Of a stretch of 64,000 bases of DNA, positions 13,801 to 26,100 are shown in pieces (the first letter of the stretch is position 1; each line of letters begins with the position of its first letter). Origin of the DNA: Chrysomallon squamiferum (lineage: Eukaryota; Mollusca; Gastropoda; Neomphalida; Peltospiridae); the NCBI GenBank assembly GCA_012295275.1, contig CM022669.1:1665140-1729139 (forward strand), given 5' to 3'. The notes below the pieces were generated by a model. It saw nothing but the letters and a program-made list of their open reading frames with translations. It made no database searches and had not been told where the DNA came from. The position numbers and the translations under genes are program-made.

Positions 13801-15719
13801 TATACATAAGTATGTACATACATAAATACACAGAGGAACCAAAACCCACCAATTACATTGTCAAATTATGTCAGGAAAATCCTGGAATGTAAATACCAAA
13901 AAAGTCAAAGAAACATCCCCCAAAAATGAAAGGAATCAGACACAAACCTATGCATATCCCATTTGACGTGACACCAGCACAGGTGAATGTAGGACCATTG
14001 TTTGAAGGTGGGGTGATGTTCTGCTTCAGTGGATGTGCAGCAGTTCCCATGACAACGAGAGTCCATTCTTTGAGTTCAGCTATGGAAGAGATCAAAATGA
14101 AAATTTACTGTAATCCAACATGATGTTTGGATTAATACAATAAGAAGATCAATATTTGTAATATAATAAGAAAACAGATGAAATGATTTTATAAATATGA
14201 AAGACACCTTACAAAATAGCCGATGAACAAATATTTTGATAATTTTGTTTTCAAAATTCTTGCAATGTGTTTATTTTAAGTCTAAATCCAAATTAATTCA
14301 TAAATCTTCACTATCATCATTCTGAAATTAAATTTTTATTAAAAGAAAACATTATCTCAAAACTGAATCCTTTACTGAACCACAATAATTATTTTTGTTT
14401 TATAAGAGCTTTTAGTTAAGCATATGGACAGCTTAACACTGAATAATAAAAAGCTTTAGATTTTTACAGATGAAGGTAGAAGAAAAAGCAGAACAGAAAT
14501 TGTACTAAGTAAGTTTTATCTGAAAATAAGTATTTAAACATAAAGTTAACAAAAGTGAAAGCTTTGTAAAATGTATATTGTTTAAAGACAATGAAATAAT
14601 CCTAATCATATCATTATCTAAAATGTTGCCCCAAAATCACCATACATCAGTAATAAATGACAGTATATACATTTTGTTTCTTTGTTTTTTTACTCTCCAA
14701 TATGATGTTGACAGGCCTTTTGACAATCAGTTTGGTGGTTTTTAGTTATTGGTGGGTTGCATCCACTGGTTATTTCATGGTAAATTAGTGATGTTAAATG
14801 GGGTAGGTTACAATTAGCATGTCAGGCACTAGGGCAACATTCTCTACACAAAGATAGTAAAATATAAACATAGTGAGGACATTGCACACACAAATATACA
14901 AATACAGAAAGACATACACATACACACAAATATAAAAAGTAAATCAAGTATGTAAGAAAATATGTAACTAAATAAGAAAAGTAATATGTCCAGATTACAC
15001 CTTAATTTTGGAAGACATGAAATGTAAGATTATACACAAATAGTGAACAGATTTATTTATTTTGTAGATCATTTAACAAAAATCACTTATCTAGACTATA
15101 AAGCATGAGATTAAAATTAGTAGTAATACAATTATTTAATAACCTGCTCTGTACTTAATTCTGTATTGTATTGTACTGTATTTATCATGTATGGATTTAT
15201 GTATATAATAGTATTTAAATAAAATATATAAAAATTAACTATCATACTTAAATACAAATGACATCAGCATTTGATACATTAATAATCTAACACTAAAGAG
15301 TTTCATCTTGACTGTTTATTTAGTCAAAAGCAAATTAAATCTATTTCAATGTGTTATTTATTATCTAATCAAAATTAGGTACCATAACAATTTTTTCAGT
15401 AATTAGTGAAAGTTATGAAATTAATTTAATTTAAATATATTTATTTATAAATTAATGTAAAAAATTATATTCTGAGAAATGCAGACAGATAAATATTTAG
15501 TTATTATCTTCTTTTCACTGATATCATTTTATTTTCCCTCAAAACAGGATTTCTAAATTTAAAAAAAAAAGGAAAATGAAAGAAAGACTGATAAAAACAA
15601 ATAAAACAAGAATAATAATTAAAAAAACCTCTCCTTTTTATAAAACAATAGCTACATAGTTAATTTTTGACATCAGATATACCTACAAACACACATCAAA
15701 TACAAAGACTTATACAAAT

Positions 15720-15761
<42 letters not shown>

Positions 15762-18700
15762 TATATACAAACTTGTATATACAATTCAATTCATAGAAAA
15801 TACAGACATATATGTATTTATGTTATATCCAAAATGAATCCTATAAATTCAAAAAGAAGGTTTATAATGTTTGCTAATTAAATCTTTTTAATTGTTTGTT
15901 GTTGTGTTTTTGATGAATATAGAAAATAAATAATAATAAAAAAAACTTAGTGTTGAATTTTCCATCTTACAAGGCAAGACTAAAAAAAGAAAGAAAAAAC
16001 ACTCTATGATGAACAAATAAACTAAAGAAAAAAAGAAAATAAATAAACAAAGAAAAATATGAGATGTTTAAAACATTCCCTGATGAATGTACAAGCTAAG
16101 TAAATAAATAAACAACTACTGAAGTCGTTAAAGGCGAGATTCTTACAGCATTCTTTGATGAATCGTTTGCGCCGATGTCCCTTTCGTTCTGAATGGCAGA
16201 TTGAAAGTGATAAAAAAGTAAGTTCTAAGTGCATAACAGAGACTGAGAGACAGAAAGAAAGTTGTAAATATACATATTGTAACCAGACTGGCTATTCCAC
16301 ACTGCATTTTTTGTTTTTAGAACTGTCACTTAGAAACCAGCATAAACACTATATAACTGATCAAGACAAATTAACCTTTCTTTGATTTGAGGCAATGTTA
16401 TTCCTTATTTTAACAAAACTGTACATAACATGACATAATACTTGCTCAGTGCTTTAGGTAACTTTTTGCATTATCTGACACTAACTGACAATTTCAAGTT
16501 GGAAACTCTTATGAAAGCTCAAAAGTATATTACCACTGATATATCAAGACAGTTTTCTTGTTAATATAATATCAATGTAATCATATCAATTCCAGAAAAA
16601 AACAATACCTGATAGTTACACTTTTTAGCTAGGAACAGCTAGTGACATCAACATAAACAGAATATTCACTCAAGCAGGTTTAACACAAAAAGGTATACAA
16701 CACATACATAAAGTTTGACCTTACAGTGTTGAACTATCTTGAGTCACTATTCTGCTAATATTTATATCACTAACTCAAATGTGTAACTATATTTTTTTTT
16801 CCTGTTTTTTTTATATATATATGTATATAATACACACATAAAACACCCATGCATGCACAAATTCACACACACACAGACACACACACACAGTCAAACAATG
16901 AATATTCTGATTGAGTTGTTTTTCTAAATGGATGGATGAAAGGACAGATGGATGGCTAAAGGGATGCACAATAAATGCAATAACAAAAGAAAACAGAAGA
17001 ATGTTAAAGTGATTGAAGGAAGGAAAAATAGAATAATGAAAGTAGGAAATAAAAACTTCTGTATGAATAGTGAGGAAAATGTATAAAATGAACTTAAATC
17101 AGAAATGGATGGATGGATATATATAAATCTAAAATTAGACACTTTGTGGATTGTTGAAGATAATGAAGGAATGAATGAAATGAATGATTGAATGAAATAA
17201 TGAATGAATGAATATAATAAATTAATTCAGAGGAACTAAAGTAAAATAAATGTTTAAATGGATGAACAGATGAAAGGATGATAATTAAACAAAAAAACCA
17301 CATGAATATTTTTAAATTATAGATTTTGCTGTAGAACTACTATTATTTACAGTAGACTTTATTTTAAGCTTGCTATTTTAAGTGTCTAGATATATTAACT
17401 AATCTTTATTTTATTTTTTTAGTTTTTTTTTTAAAGAGATTTAAAAGTCTTGTATTGTGGAATACTCAGTCTGTATCAATTTTTATCTTCTTTATATCTT
17501 TTAGCCCCTCAAAATCATTATTATTTACAGAAGAAATATTTACTGATATGCAAAAGATTTTAAAATAAAATAAAATGTAAGCAGGTTCAAAGAAAGTTGT
17601 ATTTTGAGAGATGAATTTATAAATTTTCTTTTTTACTTATTAATAATTACTTTATGTACATGTATGCATACCTGCCATTAGTTTCAGTAACATGCATAAT
17701 ATTCAACAGTTTGCACCAGAATGTTAAAATTAGTACATAAAATTAAAATAATTAGTATTAATTATTTTCTTCAAATAAAAACAGAACATAAAAGCATATT
17801 TTCCTAAGCAACACAATGTATTTACATGTACTATTTTGTATTCACTATGTTACCAGAGCATACAATACAAAAAGACATGCAATGGTTAAGGTTAATTAAA
17901 ACGACTTTAAATGTTATTAATGTATTACATTCTCCTAAAAACAAGAATAAGAAAATTTATAATGAAATTTTGATTAAAAAAAATAATAATAAATAAAAAA
18001 TTAAATAAATCCATCAAATCATGTTTTTAAAAGTTACTTAAATAAATATAAATAACATAAATGTTTTATATATATATATATATATACACACATACATACA
18101 TACATACATATGTACATATATATTTTACACAGAAGGTATCAATTTCCATACAGAGAAATAAAAAGAGAAAAAAAACAGAAAAACAAAGAAGATAATAATC
18201 AAAATAAAATAAATAATAAATAAATATGAATTATTTAATCATGCAAAAAAATTAAATATATTTATCATAACTTTTACACTCTTACATTCTTACATTCTGC
18301 TATAGTTTCAGTAAATAAGAAAGACAGGAAAGAAAACAAAAGAAAGAATAACAGAAGCAATCAGCACAATGCAAATATAAAATAAACTTCTACAGTTAAA
18401 CATCTGAAGAAATAAATTTCAACCTGTCACATGCACATATATCAGGCAAGAAGAAAATAATAAGAAACTAATCAGAAGGGAACAAACCTATGAACAGAAA
18501 ACAGCTAATCAAACATCAGCAGAAAAAAGATGTGCCTTTAAGGCATCCAGTCAGCATGAGCAAAACAGAAGAGAGCAGCCAAAGGAAAAGCATTTAATAA
18601 CAAAACAGGTGGTAACTATGGAGACCTGACAACATCAACACAGAAATCTTGCCTGCCGTGAGGTTTGGACGAACCATCCGTATGAACTGCTGAGCCGAAA

Positions 18701-20120
18701 GGTTGGATTTTTTGGCAAGAGTTTCATAGACGCACATGTGTGCTTCGTGGTGGAAGCGGTGCGATTTGTGGCGGGTATTGGTTGATGATTTTGAGGCATG
18801 ATACTTGTAATAGGGATCCAGAAAGTTGGGGTAATATGCTTTCGACCCCTGCTTACGGTTCTTGTAAGGACGACTTGTTGTTGTGGCTTTGTAGAAAGAT
18901 GTGATAGCATTGTAGAAATAGGTTGAAGTGGCCATTGGGGGTTTGTAGAAGTTACGGTTGACATTCCGGGGAGGTTTTGCTGCCACACCTCTACTGTAAG
19001 TGCTGCGGGTTCTAGTTGTACCCACAGATTTCCGAGGATGCCTATCAGTCCCATACAAAACTAATACCCAGTCTCTCAAGCTAACTGAAGGAGCTGTAAA
19101 CAGAACAAAGGGACAGTAGTTGAGGCTACATGGTCAAAAATAAAGATGTCACCACTGAAGTTCACCATAAATCTAATATAAAAAATAAAAGAAATCAAAT
19201 TGCTTTTGTTGAACTGTCTCTAAAATAGAAGAAAAAAAAAAAATATATATAAAATTAATTAAACAATTCTTTATGATGTTTGAAATTTATTTGTACGTTT
19301 GCAAATATATATATATTTAACTGAAGTAAAAAAAATAAATAAATAATAAAATAATAATAATAATAATATATAATATAAAATAACTGTACAAAATGTCTTT
19401 TTCACTGACTAGAAAAATCATATACAAATAACTGCTGATATGAATTCAAAATACTTTAATAAAACTGAAAATTACACAAAATATCTAAACTGTCATCATA
19501 AATAAGAAAATATTTATCAGCCCTGATTTATAATGCAAAATGTATAACATTTAACATCAGACAGTTCAAAAAGCTAATACATTAGTACATTAAAGTCAGT
19601 CATAAGAAAATATTGATTTCTTCTTAGTTATTTTCTCTCCAGTCCACACTGCAATTAATATATTTACACGTATTTAAAATATATTCAGAATAATAAAGTT
19701 AAAAATATTAATATAAATAACAACAACAGACAAAATGGCATTTATTATTATTATTATCATTATTATTATTTTCAAGATAAATTAAATTTAAAAAGGTGTA
19801 ACAATATGTCCATAGAATGCTTATAATAATATAACTTTATTTTTATTACTATAGTTAATGCTTTTCATTGTTATTATTTTATTTTCAATATTTTATTTAT
19901 TTATTTATTTTAATTTATCCATGATGAACAATGATATGAAATAAAAATACTAAATCTTTTCAGTTATGTATCATTGTGGTTTTAATTATTTATTAATTAA
20001 AAAAGCGATTTTATTTTATACTGTAGAAAACATTTCCTTAGATATTTTACTTTGTGTTTGTGTATGTGTGTATATATGTTATACACACACAGTCACACAC
20101 AAACACACATATATACGTAA

Positions 20121-20184
<64 letters not shown>

Positions 20185-23100
20185 GTAATAATAATAATAT
20201 AAATAATTTGTTTTCTACTCTGATAACTGAAATGAACTTTTATTAAATTTAAAATATTTTATCTGATCAATAAAATTTTAATTTGTTAAATTATGTAGCA
20301 AACTGTAAAAGTTAATTATTAAGGTTTATTAACATGCCAACCAGGTACAGGATAGTGTAAAATCAATTCAAATGTTGCTATTATTCATGCAGAAATCTAC
20401 TGGAATCACACAGCAAAACAAGAAATCATCTCTAAAAACATATGAGTGAAACTGTGGCACATGCCTTATCATGCTTCCAATGCTAATGTCACTTACATGC
20501 AAACATGTACTTATTTCACAGATCATAATAAATATTATCACAACCCAAAACTAAATAAAAAATCATAAATTTGTTTTCATCTCTCAAAACTGAACTTAAC
20601 TATTAACAGAAAAACTAGCTTAATTTGTCAAATAAAGTGAAACAAAAAGTTCTGAAACAGGTAACAAAATGAAGTTTCTAAATAGTAGTAATTTAAAATG
20701 TTTTGCCTGCAAATATTTTTTCCATGTTGGACAAGTACATAATCCAACCATGAAGAAAGAAAAAAAATAAAAATAAAGAGAAAATACATCTTTAAACAAT
20801 ACTTTATTTTATTGCTGTTTTCAAAACTATAGTTTTTTCATTTTTTCTTTTGACTTTTCTTTTATTATTATTCTTAATCCTTAGAAGAACTGCTAATAAA
20901 TTCTGCAACACAAAGCAAATCAGTTTTATTTACAAAATCTCATTTAAAAACTAATATCAGGCAATATTAAGTATTGAATTTAGTTCAAGAATATTGATGA
21001 AGAATATTGTAATATCCAGTTATAAAATACAAACTATTTGAATGTCTAAAACAGTACATATCTTTTGTCTTTCATCTTTCTTGCTTATATTCTTTCTTTC
21101 CCTCTTTCTCTATTCCAGCCTTTTTATCTTTTTCATTTTTTCTCTATTTCTACTCACTTTGTCAAATATACACAAACACATAATCACAGACATACTTGTA
21201 CTGCTTTTTAATAATAATTTTATTATTTTATAAACATACTAAAATGTTGCTAAGCAATCTAATTCACTTATTCTTTCACTGTTGCATAAATGATACAATG
21301 GTATATCCACACACATTTACATATGTGAACAAACACATACACAATTACGCCGAAAGGAACAAGAAATAGACATCAAAAGAATTAAACAATATGCAATGAG
21401 ATAATGAATGAAAGAATAAAGATAAAATAACAGATGGCCTCATTACCAAAAAACCCTCCATAGAAATGAATCAACCAGTCAGGTTACAATGAGATTTAAC
21501 AAGTGCATGTGTGTGTGTGTGAGTTCATCTCTACTCAAATATACTTGGATCTATTATTATTTTTATGTATTTTTTTATTTTGTTGGAACAAAACAATTCA
21601 TCATCATGAATGCTATTATTATTAAGTATTACAATCAATATTAATGACTAGTAATTTATTTTAATTAAAATGAATGAAAATCAAAAATAATTTTTTAAAA
21701 GTGGAAATTAAGAAAGAAATGGAAATAAATGTTGAATGATTTAAAATAATTTCATGCAGTCAAAATTAATGAACAATCAATCTTTGAATCAGTTAAAAAA
21801 GTAGAGAAATAAGAAAGAAAGAAATAATCACTTTTCAAACTTATTATTTCAGTGCAGCCATGCAGTTTGATTCTGACTATAACAAATTCTTGATGTCAAA
21901 ACTATAACCTATGTATTCTAAATTCTTAATAATCATATTAACATTTTTAATTTGATTAACACAGCTAACTGATTTGATAATTGTTAAGGCGGTAACTTTT
22001 TTATTTAAATAAATATTTTATTTTTAATATTTAAATGCAAATGGCATCAAGGGTAAGACAGTTATTTTACTCACTGATTATTAATGATAAATGTGTATGT
22101 CTGACAGAAAAGTCAAAAAAATAATAAAATAATGATAATAATAACAATAACAATAACAATGACAATAACAAAAGTAAAAATTATTAATAACTAAACTAAC
22201 AAGGATATTATAAAAACAATTTTAAAATAAATAATAAATAAAGATAAAACTCAAAAGAAAATAATTATAAACAATTTAATATATAAATAATAAAAAGAAA
22301 TGAAATGATAATAAAATATACATACTTTAACTATAATAGAGATTATTATCTATTTGAATAAAACAAATAATTAAGTTATCCTTTCTACTATAAACATATA
22401 TCATCCATTTCTGTCTTTTCTTAATAAATTACAAACTATGATAAACTAAAATAGAAATTAAATAATAAAAAAATATTAACAGCCACCAATCAAATAAACT
22501 GAATATATCTACTTAAAACCAAAAACACCTCAAAATAATATCACACGTTAATCTGTTTAATAAAGTTATTTATATTTAATTAAATAAATAAATAAATAAA
22601 TAAATCTACCTAGCCTTTAAAAAAAAAAAAAAATTCTTTAAACATAAAGACAAATTATAATTTAACAAAACCAAAAATCAAAATGTGCTGTTTCTATTCT
22701 TATTCTTTCTTTCTTTTTTTTCATTTTTTTTTTCAGAAAACTTATTTGACTAAATTGAAAAACATACTTGTATATAATTCAACATGCCAAAACTAAAATA
22801 AACAAATTTAAAAAAAAGAAATAAGAAAGCTACTCAAACCAAAGATTTTTGAAAGGCATATTCTCACAAAATAATTTTAATAAAATCTTCAAATATTTAA
22901 ATAATCATCAAATATTTAATTTTTATATTTTGAATAACATTTAATGAATAGCTTGTATAAAATACATAAAAATGTAGCAATTTACAAATAACAGTATGAA
23001 AACTGAAATCTGAAATATGATAACAACATATCATTCAGTGAGAACATGCCTTTGAACTGAAGCTGGCAAAAAAAAAAAAATAATAATAATAATAATTAAT

Positions 23101-26100
23101 AAATAAATAAAAAGATTAAAAAAAAAAAAAAAAAAAAAAACATAAAATGAAATAAAATAAATAATTAAATTATTTAATTAAAAAAGAAAATTTCAAGATG
23201 CATAAAGTGCAGTACTATTGAGTACACTAAATTCATATATAGCTATCTTTTAATCATTTTATTTTTAGATTAAACATGATAAACAGGTTCATGTAACTTT
23301 GTATGTGTAAAAAATATTATATATAATGTTTCAATTTTTTAAACAAGAAAATCATTTACTATTTATATTTAATTTTAAAATTTAAACTCTAATATCAATT
23401 TCATTATTCATCTTCTTACTTTCTTCCTATTTTTATAACTGAAATTTAGTCTGTATTAATAATTAATATATTCATGCAAGCAAATATAGAAAAAGAATGC
23501 TACAGAAAACCTATTGATTCTCTATGCATGCATAATATTCAGAAACTACATTTTAAATTAAATATTGGCATAACCTATTATATCTTAAGCATTATCTCAT
23601 ATCGCACCTATACCCTTTAAAAGGGTTCATAGACTTTATCACCATAGCAACGTCATTCAGTCTAAATTAGACTAGGTATTTTAATTACATAAAAGTCTAA
23701 ATACTGCTTATGAAAAGTGCAAACAAGAAATCTTTTTTTTTTTTTTTTTTTGAATTAATAATTTCCTAACAAAATAAAATAAGCTTTCATTATTAATTTC
23801 TTTTAATAAAAAATAAAAATAAACATTAAAATAATAATATTTATTTAAAAAATAAAATTGAAAAAACAATTAATAAAAAAAACAAAAAAACAACAATAGA
23901 CCATGAAGCCTAAAAATACTTACATGAACTGGCTCCATTTTCTATTTCTAAAATCCAAGTCCCATTGGCAAATTCACCCCAGTTGTGTGTTGTCATGAAG
24001 GCCCAGTTATTGAATCCCTCCCGGGATGTATCTCTCACTCTTTTCTCAAGTAGGCGAGACCTTGTGCCCCAGGGTGAGGTTAAAAATATCTGTATTTCTC
24101 CTCTTCGGCTAGCAGTCATTGTAATTCTAGCCTGTACATGTTCTAAGTACTTGACACGATTACCACTGCCAACACAGCCATCTGTGTACAAGGGAACTGT
24201 TATTTTCCCATTCATTGGGATTCTTCTGAAATTAAAAATATCAGTCTAGTTACATATTTTCTGTAAGTGCAAAGGTACATACATATAATTTAAGATATTA
24301 TATATAATGTTTCAATTTTTTAAACAAGAAAATCATTTATTATTTATATTTAATTTTAAAATTTAAACTCTAATATCAATTTCATTATTCAAGTTCTTGC
24401 TTTCTTCCTATTTTTATAATTGAAATTTTGGTGTATGTTTGTAATTTTAATTTATATATAAAATTTCTAGAAATGTAGCTGCAAACATGAATTACTTCCC
24501 TTTCAATATTTTGAAAACACACTTGTTATTTGCTTTATATTTATATTTCAAAATTCTATATTTAATTATAAGTGGAAACTGAACTGAAACCTTTTCATAT
24601 ATCTAATCAACAGTTCTCAATTTGGAAATACTAGAAAATTAATTTATTTTGCATGAGTTTCCCATTATTAAAAATCAATATACTCATTTATTTTATTCTT
24701 TAAATTCATGTAACATATTTAATTTAATCAATGATTTCTTTCAAAGATAGAAAATAAATTATTAATAATGCTGCTCAGTTTCAAATGTCATATTTTCTAT
24801 AATAAAAGCTTCAGGGTATTTGCACTTGTTTTTCTTCTGGGTCAAGTATCTATATGAAAGTGTATATACATTTATATATGACCAACTTCTGAGATTTAGT
24901 GGCATATTATGAGATAGAATTGAGAGGGTATAAAACACATTTATTATAGAATTTTGTTAACTTTAAGGAAAGTTATTCCAAATTAAAATTCCCCTACCTG
25001 AAAAATCTGCTTTTAAATTTTTTCCAGATATTATGCAGTTTTTATCAAGAAAATGGCAGAAAGCTACTCAGTCTGAAAGGCTATCACCTCATTTTATTAT
25101 CTACTTAGAGCTACTTAAAAAAAAACATGTGCCTTTGCCCCACTGGATGGTACCAAATATGTATGACTGTGTTATTCAATAAAATAAAAAATAGACATTT
25201 AGGGAAACATACAAAATATCATTTATCATACAAAACTAATATAAAATAATTATATATATAAAATATTATTTTATGCAATACACCTGTTTTAAAATTGCTC
25301 TTACCTGTTATGGGCACGTGATCGTATTTCACAAATATGTTGTGCAGGAACAGTGGTCCAGTTCTGGGCCCACTGCACCATTGCAGCAGCATCCATTAGA
25401 CCAAACCCAAAAGCATGGCTCACTAATAAATGAAAAATTAATTCAATTTATACATTTGAATTACAATAAATAATATTTAAGGTATAAATGCTGCCAACTT
25501 AATTGTAATGAAATAATCTAAACACATTTTTATACGTTTGTTACTTGTATCTGAATTCTAACTGAAAACACAACACTGCATTTTCATGACTTTGTTGCAC
25601 CATTGTTAAAGATTATTATAATCTTAAATTCAAGACCATATAAATGATAATTAAAATTGATGTCATTATTTAGTCCAGTGTCATGTGAAAAACACATACA
25701 CACAAACATACAAAAATGCTGTTGCTAAAGGTTTCTTTAATTTAAGTCAATGTTAATTCTCCAATGTGTTCTTGTGTATGTGTGTGTACATACACAGAGG
25801 ATTCTGAAAAAACCTGCATTTGACTAATCCTGATTTCCATATGAACTGGCACCATTTCAAAGCCCCATCCAGCTATCATTAATCTATAATGGACAAACAC
25901 CATGTCTAATACTGATGCTGTCTACTTTGAGTTTCTGGTGTGATTCCAGAACAAAAAAACATTTTATATAATATGATCTTGCAAGTACAATCACTTCTTA
26001 AACAATGATGGTAATTTGCATGTTATTAGACCATGCGAGAAGGCTTAATAGATAATGATGCCATGCAAGATTATTGATATGTAAGTGACAAAAGCAGAAG

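Larger units (their letters stand above)
6825..13974 (-). other. Furin intron between exons 11a and 12
   Basis: 7.15 kb of AT-rich intron. It contains the microexon candidate at 9697-9735, an (AATA)n tract at 10813-10870 passing into (ATGAA)n and (AGAAA)n, A-runs near 9960 and 10380, and a roughly 34-bp tandem pair at 13121-13188. Open frames here (for example 8439-8627 and 10446-10679) show no family signature. Confidence 0.85.
14080..23923 (-). other. Furin intron region around alternative exon 11b
   Basis: The region between the P-domain exon and exon 11a, split by exon 11b into 14080-18593 and 19094-23923. The left part has a (CA)n tract (15720-15756), a GC-richer island with splice signals on both strands (16147-16217), GATG/ATGA-type degenerate repeats (16926-17215) and a TA/CATA tract (18067-18120). 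The right part has a GT/AC hairpin with an 80-bp (TAA)n tract (20054-20200), homopolymer runs (23117-23140, 23733-23751) and the left copy of a 134-bp direct repeat. No further coding exon was recognised. Confidence 0.8.

Noticed and set aside
13926-14123. Plus-strand 65-codon frame over exon 11a
   Set aside because: Antisense shadow of a well supported minus-strand exon.
19966-20202. Open frame with a poly-isoleucine end on the plus strand
   Set aside because: It is produced by the GT/AC hairpin and the (TAA)n tract; no domain or splice context.
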